This document shows, one piece after another, positions 36,732 to 45,977 of a stretch of 64,000 nucleotides of DNA. This stretch comes from Streptomyces rubradiris (GTDB lineage Bacteria; Actinomycetota; Actinomycetes; Streptomycetales; Streptomycetaceae), in NCBI RefSeq assembly GCF_016860525.1, contig NZ_BNEA01000015.1, forward strand, positions 2,170,001 through 2,234,000, written 5' to 3'. Below the pieces are notes generated by a model. That model saw only the letters and a program-made list of their open reading frames with translations. It searched no databases and was not told the origin of the DNA. Position numbers and translations under genes: made by a program. Position 1 is the first letter of the stretch. Every line of letters starts with the position of its first letter.

Positions 36732-38219
36732 TCAGGCGGAGACCGGCGTGTACGGCGCCAGGTCGGCCGCCAGTTCCTCGTGCACCCGGACCTTGAGCAG
36801 GGTGCCCTCCGCGGTGTGCTCCTCGGAGAGGACCTCGCCCTCGGCGTGCGCACGGGCGACCAGCTTGCCGTGGGTGTAGGGCACGAGCGCCACGACCTCG
36901 ACCGCGGGGCGGGGCAGCTCGTCGTCGATCCGGGCGAGCAGCTCCGCGATGCCCTGGCCGGTGCGCGCCGAGACGGCGATCGAGCGCTTCTCGACCCGCA
37001 GCAGCCGCTGGAGCACCAGCGGGTCGGCAGCGTCCGCCTTGTTGATCACGACGATCTCCGGCACGTCGGTGGCGCCGACGTCCCGGATCACCTCGCGCAC
37101 GGCGGCGAGCTGCTCCTCCGGGTTCGGGTGCGAGCCGTCCACCACGTGCAGGATCAGGTCGGAGTCGCCGACCTCCTCCATGGTGGAGCGGAACGCCTCG
37201 ACCAGGTGGTGCGGCAGGTGCCGGACGAAGCCGACGGTGTCGGCCAGCGTGTACAGCCGGCCGCCCGGGGTCTCGGCCCGGCGGACGGTCGGGTCCAGGG
37301 TCGCGAACAGGGCGTTCTCGACCAGGACGCCGGCGCCCGTGAGGCGGTTGAGCAGGGAGGACTTGCCGGCGTTGGTGTAGCCCGCGATGGCCACGGACGG
37401 CACCTTGTTACGCCGGCGCTCCTGGCGCTTGACCTCGCGGCCGGTCTTCATGTCCGCGATCTCCCGGCGCATCTTCGCCATCTTCTCGCGGATCCGGCGC
37501 CGGTCCGTCTCGATCTTGGTCTCACCCGGGCCACGCGTGGCGAGGCCGCCGCGACCGCCACCCATCTGCCGGGACAGCGACTGACCCCAGCCGCGCAGTC
37601 GCGGCAGCATGTACTGCATCTGCGCGAGCGCGACCTGCGCCTTGCCCTCGCGGGACTTGGCGTGCTGGGCGAAGATGTCCAGGATCAGGGCCGTACGGTC
37701 GATGACCTTGACCTTGACCACGTCCTCCAGCTGGATCAGCTGGCCCGGGCTCAGCTCACCGTCGCAGATGACGGTGTCGGCGCCGGTTTCGAGGACGATG
37801 TCCCGCAGCTCGGCGGCCTTGCCGGAGCCGATGTAGGTGGCCGCGTCGGGCTTGTCGCGGCGCTGGATGACGCCGTCGAGCACGAGGGCGCCCGCGGTCT
37901 CCGCGAGGGCGGCCAGCTCGGCGAGGGAGTTCTCGGCGTCCTGGGCGGTGCCGGTGGTCCACACGCCGACGAGCACGACCCGCTCCAGGCGGAGCTGGCG
38001 GTACTCGACCTCGGTGACGTCCTCCAGCTCGGTGGACAGGCCCACCACGCGGCGCAGGGCCGCGCGCTCGGAGCGGTCGAACTGGTCGCCGTCCCGCTCT
38101 CCGTCGATCTCGTGGCTCCAGGCGACGTCCTCTTCCATCAGGGCATCGGCCCGAAGACCCTCGGGATAGGCGTGCGCGAGGCGCTTGGTGTCCTGGGAAG
38201 GGGAAGAAGAGGAGGTCAT
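36732..38219 (-). CDS. hflX: GTPase HflX
   Basis: Ribosome-associated GTPase that splits stalled 70S ribosomes under stress. The 495-residue chain has an N-terminal HflX domain with the glycine-rich GWGQSLSRQMGGGRGGLATRGPGE segment (in parts, about residues 205-230), a coiled-coil-like basic stretch, then the G domain: G1 GYTNAGKSS, G3 DTVGFV, G4 NKAD. An 80-residue N-terminal extension is usual in actinobacteria. ATG 38219 has AAGGA upstream. The M1-type peptidase gene lies upstream on the same strand with a 160-nt spacer. Confidence 0.95.
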   Translation of the reverse strand: MTSSSSPSQDTKRLAHAYPEGLRADALMEEDVAWSHEIDGERDGDQFDRSERAALRRVVGLSTELEDVTEVEYRQLRLERVVLVGVWTTGTAQDAENSLAELAALAETAGALVLDGVIQRRDKPDAATYIGSGKAAELRDIVLETGADTVICDGELSPGQLIQLEDVVKVKVIDRTALILDIFAQHAKSREGKAQVALAQMQYMLPRLRGWGQSLSRQMGGGRGGLATRGPGETKIETDRRRIREKMAKMRREIADMKTGREVKRQERRRNKVPSVAIAGYTNAGKSSLLNRLTGAGVLVENALFATLDPTVRRAETPGGRLYTLADTVGFVRHLPHHLVEAFRSTMEEVGDSDLILHVVDGSHPNPEEQLAAVREVIRDVGATDVPEIVVINKADAADPLVLQRLLRVEKRSIAVSARTGQGIAELLARIDDELPRPAVEVVALVPYTHGKLVARAHAEGEVLSEEHTAEGTLLKVRVHEELAADLAPYTPVSA

Positions 38220-38379
38220 TGGATCCTTACGTCGATGGGATTGCCGTTACGGCGTCGGTACGGCGGTCTTACCCGACCGCTCGCCTTGTTCAACGTACGG
38301 GTACCCCGGGAGATTCCCGTGTCCCGTGCGTGCGCCGACCCGTAGATGGTCGCACGGGACGGCACGTCTCGTCACCGGG

Positions 38380-39951
38380 TTATCGCCTCAGGTGGGGCTC
38401 GGCCGCCTTGGGTGCCGCGGCCGGCTTCCAGTCCGGGTGGCCGGGCATCGGCGGGGTCTTCTCGCCGTACAGCCAGGGCCGCAGGAAGCCGTCGAGGTCG
38501 CGGCCGGCGACGGCCGAGGCCAGCCGGACGAAGTCGGCGGTGGTGGCGGTGGCGTCGCGGTGCCGCTGGACCCAGAGCCGCTCCAGCCGCTCGAAGGCCG
38601 GCCGGCCGATCTCCTGCCGCAGGGCGTAGAGGACGAGGGCGGCGCCGTCGTAGACGTTGGGCCGGAACAGGTCGATCTTCTGGCCGGGGGCGGGCGGCTT
38701 GGGCCGGGCGGGCGGGCCGCCGGCCTCGCGCCAGCGGTCGGAGGCGCCGTACGCGTCCTTCATCCGCCGCTCCAGCGGCCGCTTCGCGGTCTCCTCGCTG
38801 TACAGCGCCTCGTACCAGGTGGCGTGCCCCTCGTTCAGCCAGACGTCGGACCAGGCGCGCGGGGTGACGCTGTCGCCGAACCACTGGTGGGACAGCTCGT
38901 GCACCATGATCGATTCCAGATACCACTCGGGGTAGCCGGGCTCGGTGAACAGGCTCTTCTCGAAGAGGGAGAGGGTCTGGGTCTCCAGTTCGAAACCCGT
39001 GGACGCCTGCGCCATGAGCACGCCATAGGTTTCGAAGGGGTACCGGCCGACCTTGCCCTCCATCCAGGCGATCTGGTCCGGGGTCTTCGCCAGCCACGGT
39101 TCGAGGGCCTCGCGGGCGGCGGCGGGGACGACGTCGCGCAGGGGCAGCCCGTGCGGTCCCTCGCGGCGGACCACGGCGGAGCGGCCGATGGAGACCTGGG
39201 CGAGTTCGGTGGCCATGGGGTGCCGGTTGCGGTAGGTCCAGGTGGTGGTGGCACCGTGCCGGGCGGCTCCGGTGGGCAGGCCGTTGGCGACGGCCGTGTA
39301 GGCGTTGGGCGCGGTGATCCGGAAGGCGAACATCGCCTTGTCGGACGGATGGTCGTTGCACGGGAACACCAGGTGGGCGGCGTCCGCCTGGTTGGCCATG
39401 GCGAGCCCGTCGGCGGTGCGCACCCAGCCGCCCTGCTGGTCCTTGCCGTAGACGGGGTCGCTGGTGTGCCGCACGGTGATCCGGAACCGGCGGCCCTCGG
39501 CCAGAGGGTGGCGCGGGGTGACGACCAGGTCCTCGCCGGCGCTGGTGAACCCGGCCGGGAGTCCGTCGGCCTCGACCGAGCGGACGGTGCCATGGGTGAA
39601 GTCGAGGTTGACGCGCTCCAGGTCGGCGGTGGCCCTGGCGTCGATGGTGGTCACGGCCTCCAGCGGCTTGTCCTGGGCGGTGTAGGTGAAGTCCAGGGCG
39701 TACGAGTCGACGTCGTAGCCGGGGTTGCCCAGGTACGGGTAGAGCCGGTCGCCGACACCGAGGGGCTCGGCCGGGGCCGCGGCGGCGACCAGGCAGAGAG
39801 AGACGGCGGAGGCGAGCAGGGCTGCCTTGCGGCACCGGGACCTTGCGGACCGGGCGCGGTGGGGAGAGGGCTCAAGCTGGGGCTGGAGGGGCTGCGGGGA
39901 GTACTCGGGCAAGGCCCGGGGGTGGAGGCGGGGGCGGGGGTTGAGCGGCAT
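38380..39951 (-). CDS. secreted M1-family-like zinc metallopeptidase
   Basis: A 523-residue exported peptidase. There is an unusually long n-region of about 40 residues with several Arg and Pro, then a hydrophobic core (AALLASAVSLCLVAAAAP) giving a signal peptide. The zinc site is complete: HELSH at 351-355 and Glu374 in NEGHATW, 18 residues later as in M1 gluzincins. The exopeptidase GAMEN motif is replaced by GFELET near residue 320, so aminopeptidase specificity is uncertain. It lacks the large C-terminal helical domain of classical aminopeptidase N. It is the gene upstream of hflX. Confidence 0.88.
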   Translation of the reverse strand: MPLNPRPRLHPRALPEYSPQPLQPQLEPSPHRARSARSRCRKAALLASAVSLCLVAAAAPAEPLGVGDRLYPYLGNPGYDVDSYALDFTYTAQDKPLEAVTTIDARATADLERVNLDFTHGTVRSVEADGLPAGFTSAGEDLVVTPRHPLAEGRRFRITVRHTSDPVYGKDQQGGWVRTADGLAMANQADAAHLVFPCNDHPSDKAMFAFRITAPNAYTAVANGLPTGAARHGATTTWTYRNRHPMATELAQVSIGRSAVVRREGPHGLPLRDVVPAAAREALEPWLAKTPDQIAWMEGKVGRYPFETYGVLMAQASTGFELETQTLSLFEKSLFTEPGYPEWYLESIMVHELSHQWFGDSVTPRAWSDVWLNEGHATWYEALYSEETAKRPLERRMKDAYGASDRWREAGGPPARPKPPAPGQKIDLFRPNVYDGAALVLYALRQEIGRPAFERLERLWVQRHRDATATTADFVRLASAVAGRDLDGFLRPWLYGEKTPPMPGHPDWKPAAAPKAAEPHLRR

Positions 39952-40242
39952 GGACCACCGCTACCAGGGCGGGCCCGCCGCACGGCGACGACGCGCGTCC
40001 GGCCCACTCGAACGGGTAGACCGGACGCCGTCGTCAGGAGGCGGTGCGAAGGGTGGGGCGGGTGCTTGGGCAGGGGGTGGTGTGGCTGCTGTGGCTGGCG
40101 CCGCGGTCGAGGGGCAGCCGCCGGCAGACCGGGAAACAGGGGGCGGGCCGCAGTGCCGTCGGCGGAGCCGGGAGGCAACGGGTGCGGGCCTGGCCGCCGC
40201 CGGTGGGTGACGGCGGGGCGGCCGGAGTGCGGAGCGGTGTCG

Positions 40243-42492
40243 TCAGGGGGCCGGCGCCTGGTGCTGGGCGCGGCTCACGTCGTACACCCCCGGTACGTCC
40301 CGCATGGCCCGCATCAGGGCCGGCAGGCGGGAGGCGTCGGGGAGCTGGAGGGTGTAGGTGTGGCGCACCCGCTGCTGGCTGGGCGGTTCGACGGTGGCGG
40401 AGACGATCTCGGCGCCCGCCAGGGCGATGGCCTCCGTGAGGTCGGCCAGCAGATGGGGGCGGCCGAACGATTCAGCGACCAGGGTGACCCGGCACTCGGC
40501 GGTGTCCCCCCAGCGCACGCCGATCTCCGCGCGCCCCAGGCCCTTCATGTGCGCCACCGCCGCGCACTCCGCACGGTGCACGGTCACCGCTCCCCCGCGC
40601 ACCGCGAACCCGGTGATCTCGTCCGGCGGTACGGGCGTACAGCACCCGGCGAGCCGTACGGTGGCGCCGGGCCGGTCCGCGAGGACGTCGGCGCGCCGGG
40701 GGCGCGGGGCCTCCGTGAAGGCGGCGGCCGTTGTCTCGCCGTCCCGGGCCGGGGCCGTACGGGCCTCGGCGGCGATCTGGGCGGGAGCGCGGTCGGCCGG
40801 CTCGGTCGCGCCGGCGTCGTCGTCCGTGCCGTCGCCGCCGCCGGGATGGGTGGCCAGCCAGCGCTGGATGGCGATGCGGGCGGCCGGTGTGTGGGCGTGG
40901 TCCAGCCATTCGCGGGACGGTTCGGACGCCGGGTCCTGGCCCATCAGGAGCTGGACGGTGTCGCCGTCGCGCAGGACCGTGCTGAGGGTGGCGAGCCGGC
41001 CGTTGACCCGGGCGCCGATACAGGCGTGCGCGTCCTCGCCGTACTGCGCGTAGGCGGCGTCCACGCAGGTGGCGCCCTCGGGCAGGCCGAGCGTGCCGCC
41101 GTCGGGGCGGAAGACGGTGATCTCGCGGTCCTGCGCGAGGTCCTCGCGCAGGGTGGACCAGAAGGTGTCGGGGTCGGGGGCGGCCCGCTGCCATTCGAGG
41201 AGGCGGGAGAGCCAGCCGGGACGGGTGGGGTCGACGCGCTCGCCCTCGGCGGGGGACGCGTCGTGCGCGGGGGCGTCGCAGGCGCCGGACTCGGGGGCGG
41301 GCGCGTACGGGTTGCCGAGGGCCACGACACCGGCCTCGGCGACCTTGTGCATCTGGTGGGTGCGGATGAGGACCTCGACCATCTGCCCGTCGGGCCGGGC
41401 GACCGCGGTGTGCAGGGACTGGTAGAGGTTGAACTTCGGTACGGCGATGAAGTCCTTGAACTCCGAGACCACCGGTGTCATGCAGGTGTGCAGTTCGCCG
41501 AGGACGGCGTAACAGTCGGCGTCCTCGTTGACCAGCACCAGCAGGCGGCCGAAGTCCGTGCCGCGCAGCCGGCCGCGCTTGCGGGCCACCCGGTGGACGG
41601 AGACGAAGTGCCGGGGGCGGATGAGGACCTCGGCCGGGATGTCGGCCTCGCGCAGCACCCCGCGCACCTCCTCGGCCACCTCGGCGAGCGGGTCGCCGGG
41701 GCGGGCGGCGTTCTCCGCGATGAGCTCGCGGGTACGGGCGTACTCCTCGGGGTGCAGGACGGCGAAGACCAGGTCCTCCAGCTCGGTCTTGAGGGCCTGC
41801 ACGCCGAGGCGCTCGGCGAGCGGGATGAGGACGTCACGGGTGACCTTGGCGATCCGGGCCTGTTTCTCGGGGCGCATCACACCGAGCGTGCGCATGTTGT
41901 GCAGGCGGTCGGCGAGTTTGATCGACATCACGCGCACGTCGTTGCCGGTGGCGACGAGCATCTTGCGGAAGGTCTCCGGTTCGGCGGCGGCTCCGTAGTC
42001 GACCTTCTCCAGTTTCGTGACGCCGTCGACCAGGTAACGCACCTCCTCCCCGAACTGCTCCCGCACCTGTTCGAGCGTCACGTCGGTGTCCTCGACCGTG
42101 TCGTGCAGCAGAGAGGCCGTCAGCGTCGTGGTCTCCGCGCCGAGTTCGGCGAGGATCAGGGTCACGGCGAGGGGGTGCGTGATGTACGGCTCGCCGCTCT
42201 TGCGGGTCTGGCCGCGGTGCGAGGACTCGGCCAGGACGTAGGCGCGGCGCAGGGGTTCGAGGTCGGCGTCGGGGTGGTGGGCGCGGTGCGCCTCCACGAC
42301 GTGGCCGATCGCGTCGGGCAGTTTGTCGCGGGTGGCGGAGCCGAGCAGCGCGGCGCGGCCGAGCCGGCGCAGGTCGATCCGGGGCCGGGCCTTTCTGCGC
42401 GGCGCCGCGGGCGCCGCGGACGCGGTGAGCGCCTGCGGCACCGGGGGCGCCGCCGGACCAGCGGTCGCAGGGTTCGTGGCCTCCGCACTCAT
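40243..42492 (-). CDS. rshA: RelA/SpoT-family (p)ppGpp metabolism protein RshA
   Basis: A 749-residue RSH protein starting at ATG 42492 with GGAGG 5 nt upstream. Domain order: HD hydrolase (THPLAV, SLLHDTVEDTD, KLADRLHNMRTL, all metal residues present), synthetase region (EFKDFIAVPKFNLYQSLHTAV, EVLIRTHQMH), TGS, a Pro/Ala-rich linker, zinc-finger-like AGCCTPVPPDEI and a C-terminal ACT domain. In the synthetase region the usual DLxGxR motif reads TDFGRLL, lacking the Arg, and AAHW is altered to VVALG. Hydrolysis is therefore well supported and synthesis doubtful. The name follows the second RSH gene of S. coelicolor at this locus. Confidence 0.88.
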   Translation of the reverse strand: MSAEATNPATAGPAAPPVPQALTASAAPAAPRRKARPRIDLRRLGRAALLGSATRDKLPDAIGHVVEAHRAHHPDADLEPLRRAYVLAESSHRGQTRKSGEPYITHPLAVTLILAELGAETTTLTASLLHDTVEDTDVTLEQVREQFGEEVRYLVDGVTKLEKVDYGAAAEPETFRKMLVATGNDVRVMSIKLADRLHNMRTLGVMRPEKQARIAKVTRDVLIPLAERLGVQALKTELEDLVFAVLHPEEYARTRELIAENAARPGDPLAEVAEEVRGVLREADIPAEVLIRPRHFVSVHRVARKRGRLRGTDFGRLLVLVNEDADCYAVLGELHTCMTPVVSEFKDFIAVPKFNLYQSLHTAVARPDGQMVEVLIRTHQMHKVAEAGVVALGNPYAPAPESGACDAPAHDASPAEGERVDPTRPGWLSRLLEWQRAAPDPDTFWSTLREDLAQDREITVFRPDGGTLGLPEGATCVDAAYAQYGEDAHACIGARVNGRLATLSTVLRDGDTVQLLMGQDPASEPSREWLDHAHTPAARIAIQRWLATHPGGGDGTDDDAGATEPADRAPAQIAAEARTAPARDGETTAAAFTEAPRPRRADVLADRPGATVRLAGCCTPVPPDEITGFAVRGGAVTVHRAECAAVAHMKGLGRAEIGVRWGDTAECRVTLVAESFGRPHLLADLTEAIALAGAEIVSATVEPPSQQRVRHTYTLQLPDASRLPALMRAMRDVPGVYDVSRAQHQAPAP

Positions 42493-42678
42493 GGGCACCT
42501 CCGGCTCGTGGACCGGCGGACGGAGTCCCGGGGCACACGCGGCTCAGGGTTGGCGGCATTCCCCCGTCCGTGCCGGTGCTTGATGCTACCGAGCTCGCCA
42601 CGCCCGACCGACCGCCTCCGGCCCAGCGTGAAACGGATCACCCATTCGAGCGACGAAATCGAGGTTTAAGTTTTTCGA

Positions 42679-43548
42679 TCAGCCGAGCGCCTGCGCCAGC
42701 CACTCGGCGTCGATCTCGCCCTCGGCGACGATCACGGCGGGTCCGGTCATCTCGATCTCGCCGTCCGGCCGCTCGGTGATGACCAGGCGTCCGCCGGGCA
42801 CGTCGACGGTGTACGTGGCCGGGGTGCCGGTGACGGCCGGGTCGGCGCCGTCCCGGCGGGCGGCGGCCACGGCGACGGCGCACGCGCCCGTGCCGCACGA
42901 GCGGGTCTCGCCGGAGCCGCGCTCGTGCACGCGCATGGCGACGTGCCGGGGGCCCCGGTCGACGACGAACTCGACGTTCACACCGTCCGGGTAGACGCTC
43001 GCCGGGCTGACCGGCGGCGCGGTGCGCAGATCGCCGGCGTGCGCCAGGTCGGCCACGAAGGCCACCGCGTGGGGGTTGCCCATGTTGACGTTGCGCGCGG
43101 GCCAGCTGCGCTCGGCGACGGTCACCGTGACGTCCCCTTCGGGGAGCCGGGCACGGCCCATCCCGATCGTGATGTCACCGTCCTTCGCGATGTGGACAGT
43201 CTTCACGCCCGCGCGCGTGGCGATCGCCAGGTCGCCTTCGGTCACATGTCCGGCGTGCTGGAGGTAGCGCGCGAACACACGGGTGCCGTTGCCGCACATC
43301 TCGGCGATCGAGCCGTCGCCGTTGCGGTAGTCCATGAACCACTCGGCCTCGCCGGCCATCGCCCGGGCCTCCGGGTGCGCCGCGGACCGTACGACGCGCA
43401 GCAGGCCGTCGCCTCCGATGCCCGCCCGGCGGTCGCACAGCGCGGCCACGGCTGCCGGGGACAGGTCGAAAGCGTTCTCCGGGTCCGGGAGGATCACGAA
43501 GTCGTTCTCCGTGCCGTGACCCTTGAGGAAGGCGATCCGTGTGCTCAT
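42679..43548 (-). CDS. dapF: diaminopimelate epimerase
   Basis: Converts LL- to meso-diaminopimelate for lysine; Streptomyces peptidoglycan itself uses the LL form. The 289-residue enzyme has the two-thiol active site: Cys85 in EMCGNGTR and Cys218 in RSCGTGA. Other family features are KGHGTENDFV at the N-terminus (N replaced position typical of actinobacteria) and NMGNPHAV near residue 154. ATG 43548 is preceded by GAGGA. It lies downstream of the membrane-protein gene on the same strand, 52 nt apart. Confidence 0.95.
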   Translation of the reverse strand: MSTRIAFLKGHGTENDFVILPDPENAFDLSPAAVAALCDRRAGIGGDGLLRVVRSAAHPEARAMAGEAEWFMDYRNGDGSIAEMCGNGTRVFARYLQHAGHVTEGDLAIATRAGVKTVHIAKDGDITIGMGRARLPEGDVTVTVAERSWPARNVNMGNPHAVAFVADLAHAGDLRTAPPVSPASVYPDGVNVEFVVDRGPRHVAMRVHERGSGETRSCGTGACAVAVAAARRDGADPAVTGTPATYTVDVPGGRLVITERPDGEIEMTGPAVIVAEGEIDAEWLAQALG

Positions 43549-43600
43549 TCCTCGATCGTACGGGAGGGCACCGACAGCGGGCCGGGGCAGGCCGGGCGGC

Positions 43601-44371
43601 TCAGCGGAGCCTCGCCACCCGCCAGACGGCGAGGACGACCACCAAGGCCACCAGGAGGACGTAGCCGAGGACGACCCGCCAGTCCGGGCGGCGGCCCGAG
43701 CCGCGCGGGGGCAGGCCCGGCCAGGTGTAGCCGACCCGGCGGGCGGCCATCATGCCCCAGCCCGCGGCGCAGGAGCAGATCAGCAGGCCGAGCATGGCGA
43801 TGACCGCGCCGCTGTCGCCGAAGTCGAAGGCGAGCGGGAAGGCGAACATCAGGGAGCCGACGGCGCCGAGGCCCACGATGGGTGCCAGCTGCCAGATGCG
43901 CAGCCGGCGCTGCGGGCGCAGTTCGACCTCGACCTCCGGGCCGCCCGGGTACATCTCCTCGGGCGCCGGTCCGTCGGCGGTGACACCGCCCTGGGTGTCG
44001 TCGGGGCCGTCGTCGGCGAGACGGTCGTCGGTCAGGCGGTCCGCGGACAGGGGATCGGCGGGAGGAAGGCCGGCGGCAGGGCGGTCAGCGGCACGGGGGT
44101 CCGCCGCCAGGCGGTCGCCGGGCACGGGGTCCGCCGCCCGGGGGTTTCCGGTCGGGTGGTCGTCCGCCCGGGGGTTTCCGGTCGGATGGTCGTCCGTCGG
44201 GCCGTGGCCGGGAGGGCCGCCGTGCGGACGGCCGGTGTGGGGCCCGTCCTCGGAGGAGCCGTTCTTCCGGGGGTGGTACTCGTGCGGGTGGTCCGCGCCC
44301 GGGCCGGGGTCGTCACTCTCCGTGGTGACGGGCTCGGTGCTTTGTGCGGTGTCGCGAGGGCCGGCCTCCAT
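43601..44371 (-). CDS. membrane protein with a long hydrophilic repeat-containing N-terminus
   Basis: A 256-residue protein of unknown function. Residues 1-150 are hydrophilic, Asp/Pro/Gly/His-rich and contain direct repeats of the type DDHPTGNPRA. Three hydrophobic helices follow (about residues 160-180, 183-207 and 230-250). The start is placed at ATG 44371 behind GGGAGGG; a GTG two codons upstream is equally possible. It lies between miaA and dapF, all on the minus strand, and may be co-transcribed with them. Confidence 0.65.
   Translation of the reverse strand: MEAGPRDTAQSTEPVTTESDDPGPGADHPHEYHPRKNGSSEDGPHTGRPHGGPPGHGPTDDHPTGNPRADDHPTGNPRAADPVPGDRLAADPRAADRPAAGLPPADPLSADRLTDDRLADDGPDDTQGGVTADGPAPEEMYPGGPEVEVELRPQRRLRIWQLAPIVGLGAVGSLMFAFPLAFDFGDSGAVIAMLGLLICSCAAGWGMMAARRVGYTWPGLPPRGSGRRPDWRVVLGYVLLVALVVVLAVWRVARLR
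44131..44190. repeat. in-frame 30-bp tandem repeat inside the membrane-protein gene
   Basis: Copies 44131-44160 and 44161-44190 differ at one base and encode two ten-residue units in frame within the disordered N-terminal region. Confidence 0.9.
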
Positions 44372-44478
44372 CGCCACGCGCCCTCCCAACTAGGCTCCAC
44401 TTGGTCGATCGAAGCTCGATGATGGCACGGCGCCGCAGGCCGCGATGACCGGCGGCGCATCCCGATGCCATGACGTGA

Positions 44479-45417
44479 TCAGGCTGTAACCGGTCGTTCG
44501 ACCAACGCCAGGGCCTGCTGCGGAAGTTCCTCGCGGTCCGCGGCGGCCCCACTCAACCAGTGCACCCGGGGGTCCCGCCTGAACCACGAATCCTGGCGGC
44601 GCGCGAAGCGCTTCGTGGCACGCACGGTCTCGGCCCGCGCTTCCGCTTCGGTGCACTCCCCGGCCAGCGCCGCGAGTACCTGCTGGTAGCCGAGCGCGCG
44701 CGAGGACGTGCGCCCCTCGCGCAGTCCCTGCGCCTCCAGTGCGCGTACCTCGTCCACGAGACCCGCCTCCCACATCCGGTCGACGCGCCGCGCGATGCGG
44801 TCGTCCAGTTCCGGGCGGGCGACGTCGACACCGATCTGGACGGTGTCGTACACCGAGTCGTGGCCCGGCAGATTGGCCGTGAAGGGCCGGCCGGTGATCT
44901 CGATCACCTCCAGCGCGCGGACGATCCGGCGGCCGTTGCTCGGCAGGATCGCGCGGCCGGCCTCGGGGTCGGCGGCGGCCAGCCGGGCGTGCAGGGCGCC
45001 CGGGCCGCGCAGCGCCAGCTCCTCCTCCAGCCGGGCCCGGACCTCGGGGTCGGTGCCGGGGAACTCCAGGTTGTCGACGGCTCCCCGGACGTAGAGGCCG
45101 GAGCCGCCGACCAGGATGGGCCAGCGGCCCTCGGCGAGCAGCGCGTCGATCCGCGCGCGGGCCAGTTTCTGGTACTCGGCGACCGAGGCGGTGACCGTCA
45201 CGTCCCAGATGTCCAGCAGGTGGTGCGGGACGCCGCCGCGTTCCCCGGGCGTCAGCTTCGCGGTACCGATGTCCATCCCCCGGTACAGCTGCATGGAGTC
45301 GGCGTTGACGACCTCGCCGCCGAGTTGCTGGGCCAGGAAGACACCGAGATCGGACTTTCCGGCCGCGGTGGGGCCTACGACGGCGATGACGCGGGGGGCG
45401 ACGGGTGCACTGCTCAC
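44479..45417 (-). CDS. miaA: tRNA dimethylallyltransferase
   Basis: Adds a dimethylallyl group to A37 of tRNAs reading UNN codons; MiaB, encoded nearby, then methylthiolates it. The 312-residue enzyme begins at GTG 45417 (VSSAPVAPRVIAVVG). Motifs: P-loop GPTAAGKS, the DSMQLYRGMDIGTAK substrate segment, DIW, GGSGLY and the C-terminal TKRFARRQDSWFRRD basic helix. No strong Shine-Dalgarno is visible before the GTG. It is divergent from the antitoxin-like gene. Confidence 0.94.
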   Translation of the reverse strand: MSSAPVAPRVIAVVGPTAAGKSDLGVFLAQQLGGEVVNADSMQLYRGMDIGTAKLTPGERGGVPHHLLDIWDVTVTASVAEYQKLARARIDALLAEGRWPILVGGSGLYVRGAVDNLEFPGTDPEVRARLEEELALRGPGALHARLAAADPEAGRAILPSNGRRIVRALEVIEITGRPFTANLPGHDSVYDTVQIGVDVARPELDDRIARRVDRMWEAGLVDEVRALEAQGLREGRTSSRALGYQQVLAALAGECTEAEARAETVRATKRFARRQDSWFRRDPRVHWLSGAAADREELPQQALALVERPVTA

Positions 45418-45669
45418 CGCACCAGTCTCGCAAACGCCCCGGAGACGCCTCGAAGGAGTCGGCCGGCGGTGCCTGTCCACCGGCTGCCCGGCGGATAGGC
45501 AGCGGGTCGGGCGGGTACGCATCGGGCGACGCGGGAAACCGCCCGCACGAGTACCGTATGGAGTGGATTCGGGCGTGTTCGCACGGTTTTCCTGAACGGT
45601 TTCCCGTCAGGTGGACGACGCGGTCGGCGAGGGCGACCGCGGGCAACCGCCCGCGAGGGAAGGTGGACC

Positions 45670-45954
45670 ATGGGTCTGATGGACAACATGAAGGCCAGGC
45701 TGGGCCCGGCCAAGGACAAGGTCTCGGACCTCGCCCGGCAGCATGGGGACAAGGTCCAGCACGGGATCGACAGGGCCGCCAAGGCCGTCGACGAGCGGAC
45801 CAAGGGCAAGTACAGCGACAGGATCCAGGCGGGCACGGGCAAGGCCAAGGAGGCCATGGACCGCCTCGCGCACAAGAGCGGCCCCACGGCGACGCCGCCG
45901 CCCCCCGACCCGACGACCCCGACCCGCCCGGAGGGACCGCCACCGACTTCATGA
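45670..45954 (+). CDS. antitoxin-like protein of the Rv0909 type
   Basis: A 94-residue basic, mostly helical protein, MGLMDNMKARLGPAKDKVSDL..., with a Pro-rich tail. The Lys/Asp-patterned helix and the KGKYSDRIQAGTGKAKEAMDRL segment match short actinobacterial proteins annotated as Rv0909-family antitoxins. No toxin gene is next to it: the following gene on the other strand is dioxygenase-like. It could equally be a CsbD/LEA-like structural protein. Good Shine-Dalgarno (GGGAAGG). Confidence 0.7.
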   Translation: MGLMDNMKARLGPAKDKVSDLARQHGDKVQHGIDRAAKAVDERTKGKYSDRIQAGTGKAKEAMDRLAHKSGPTATPPPPDPTTPTRPEGPPPTS

Positions 45955-45977
45955 GGAAGTCCGGTCGATGAGGAAGT

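Noticed and set aside
38185..42669. 1494-codon open frame on the + strand
   Set aside because: It spans the antisense of the M1 peptidase and rshA genes, both well supported on the minus strand.
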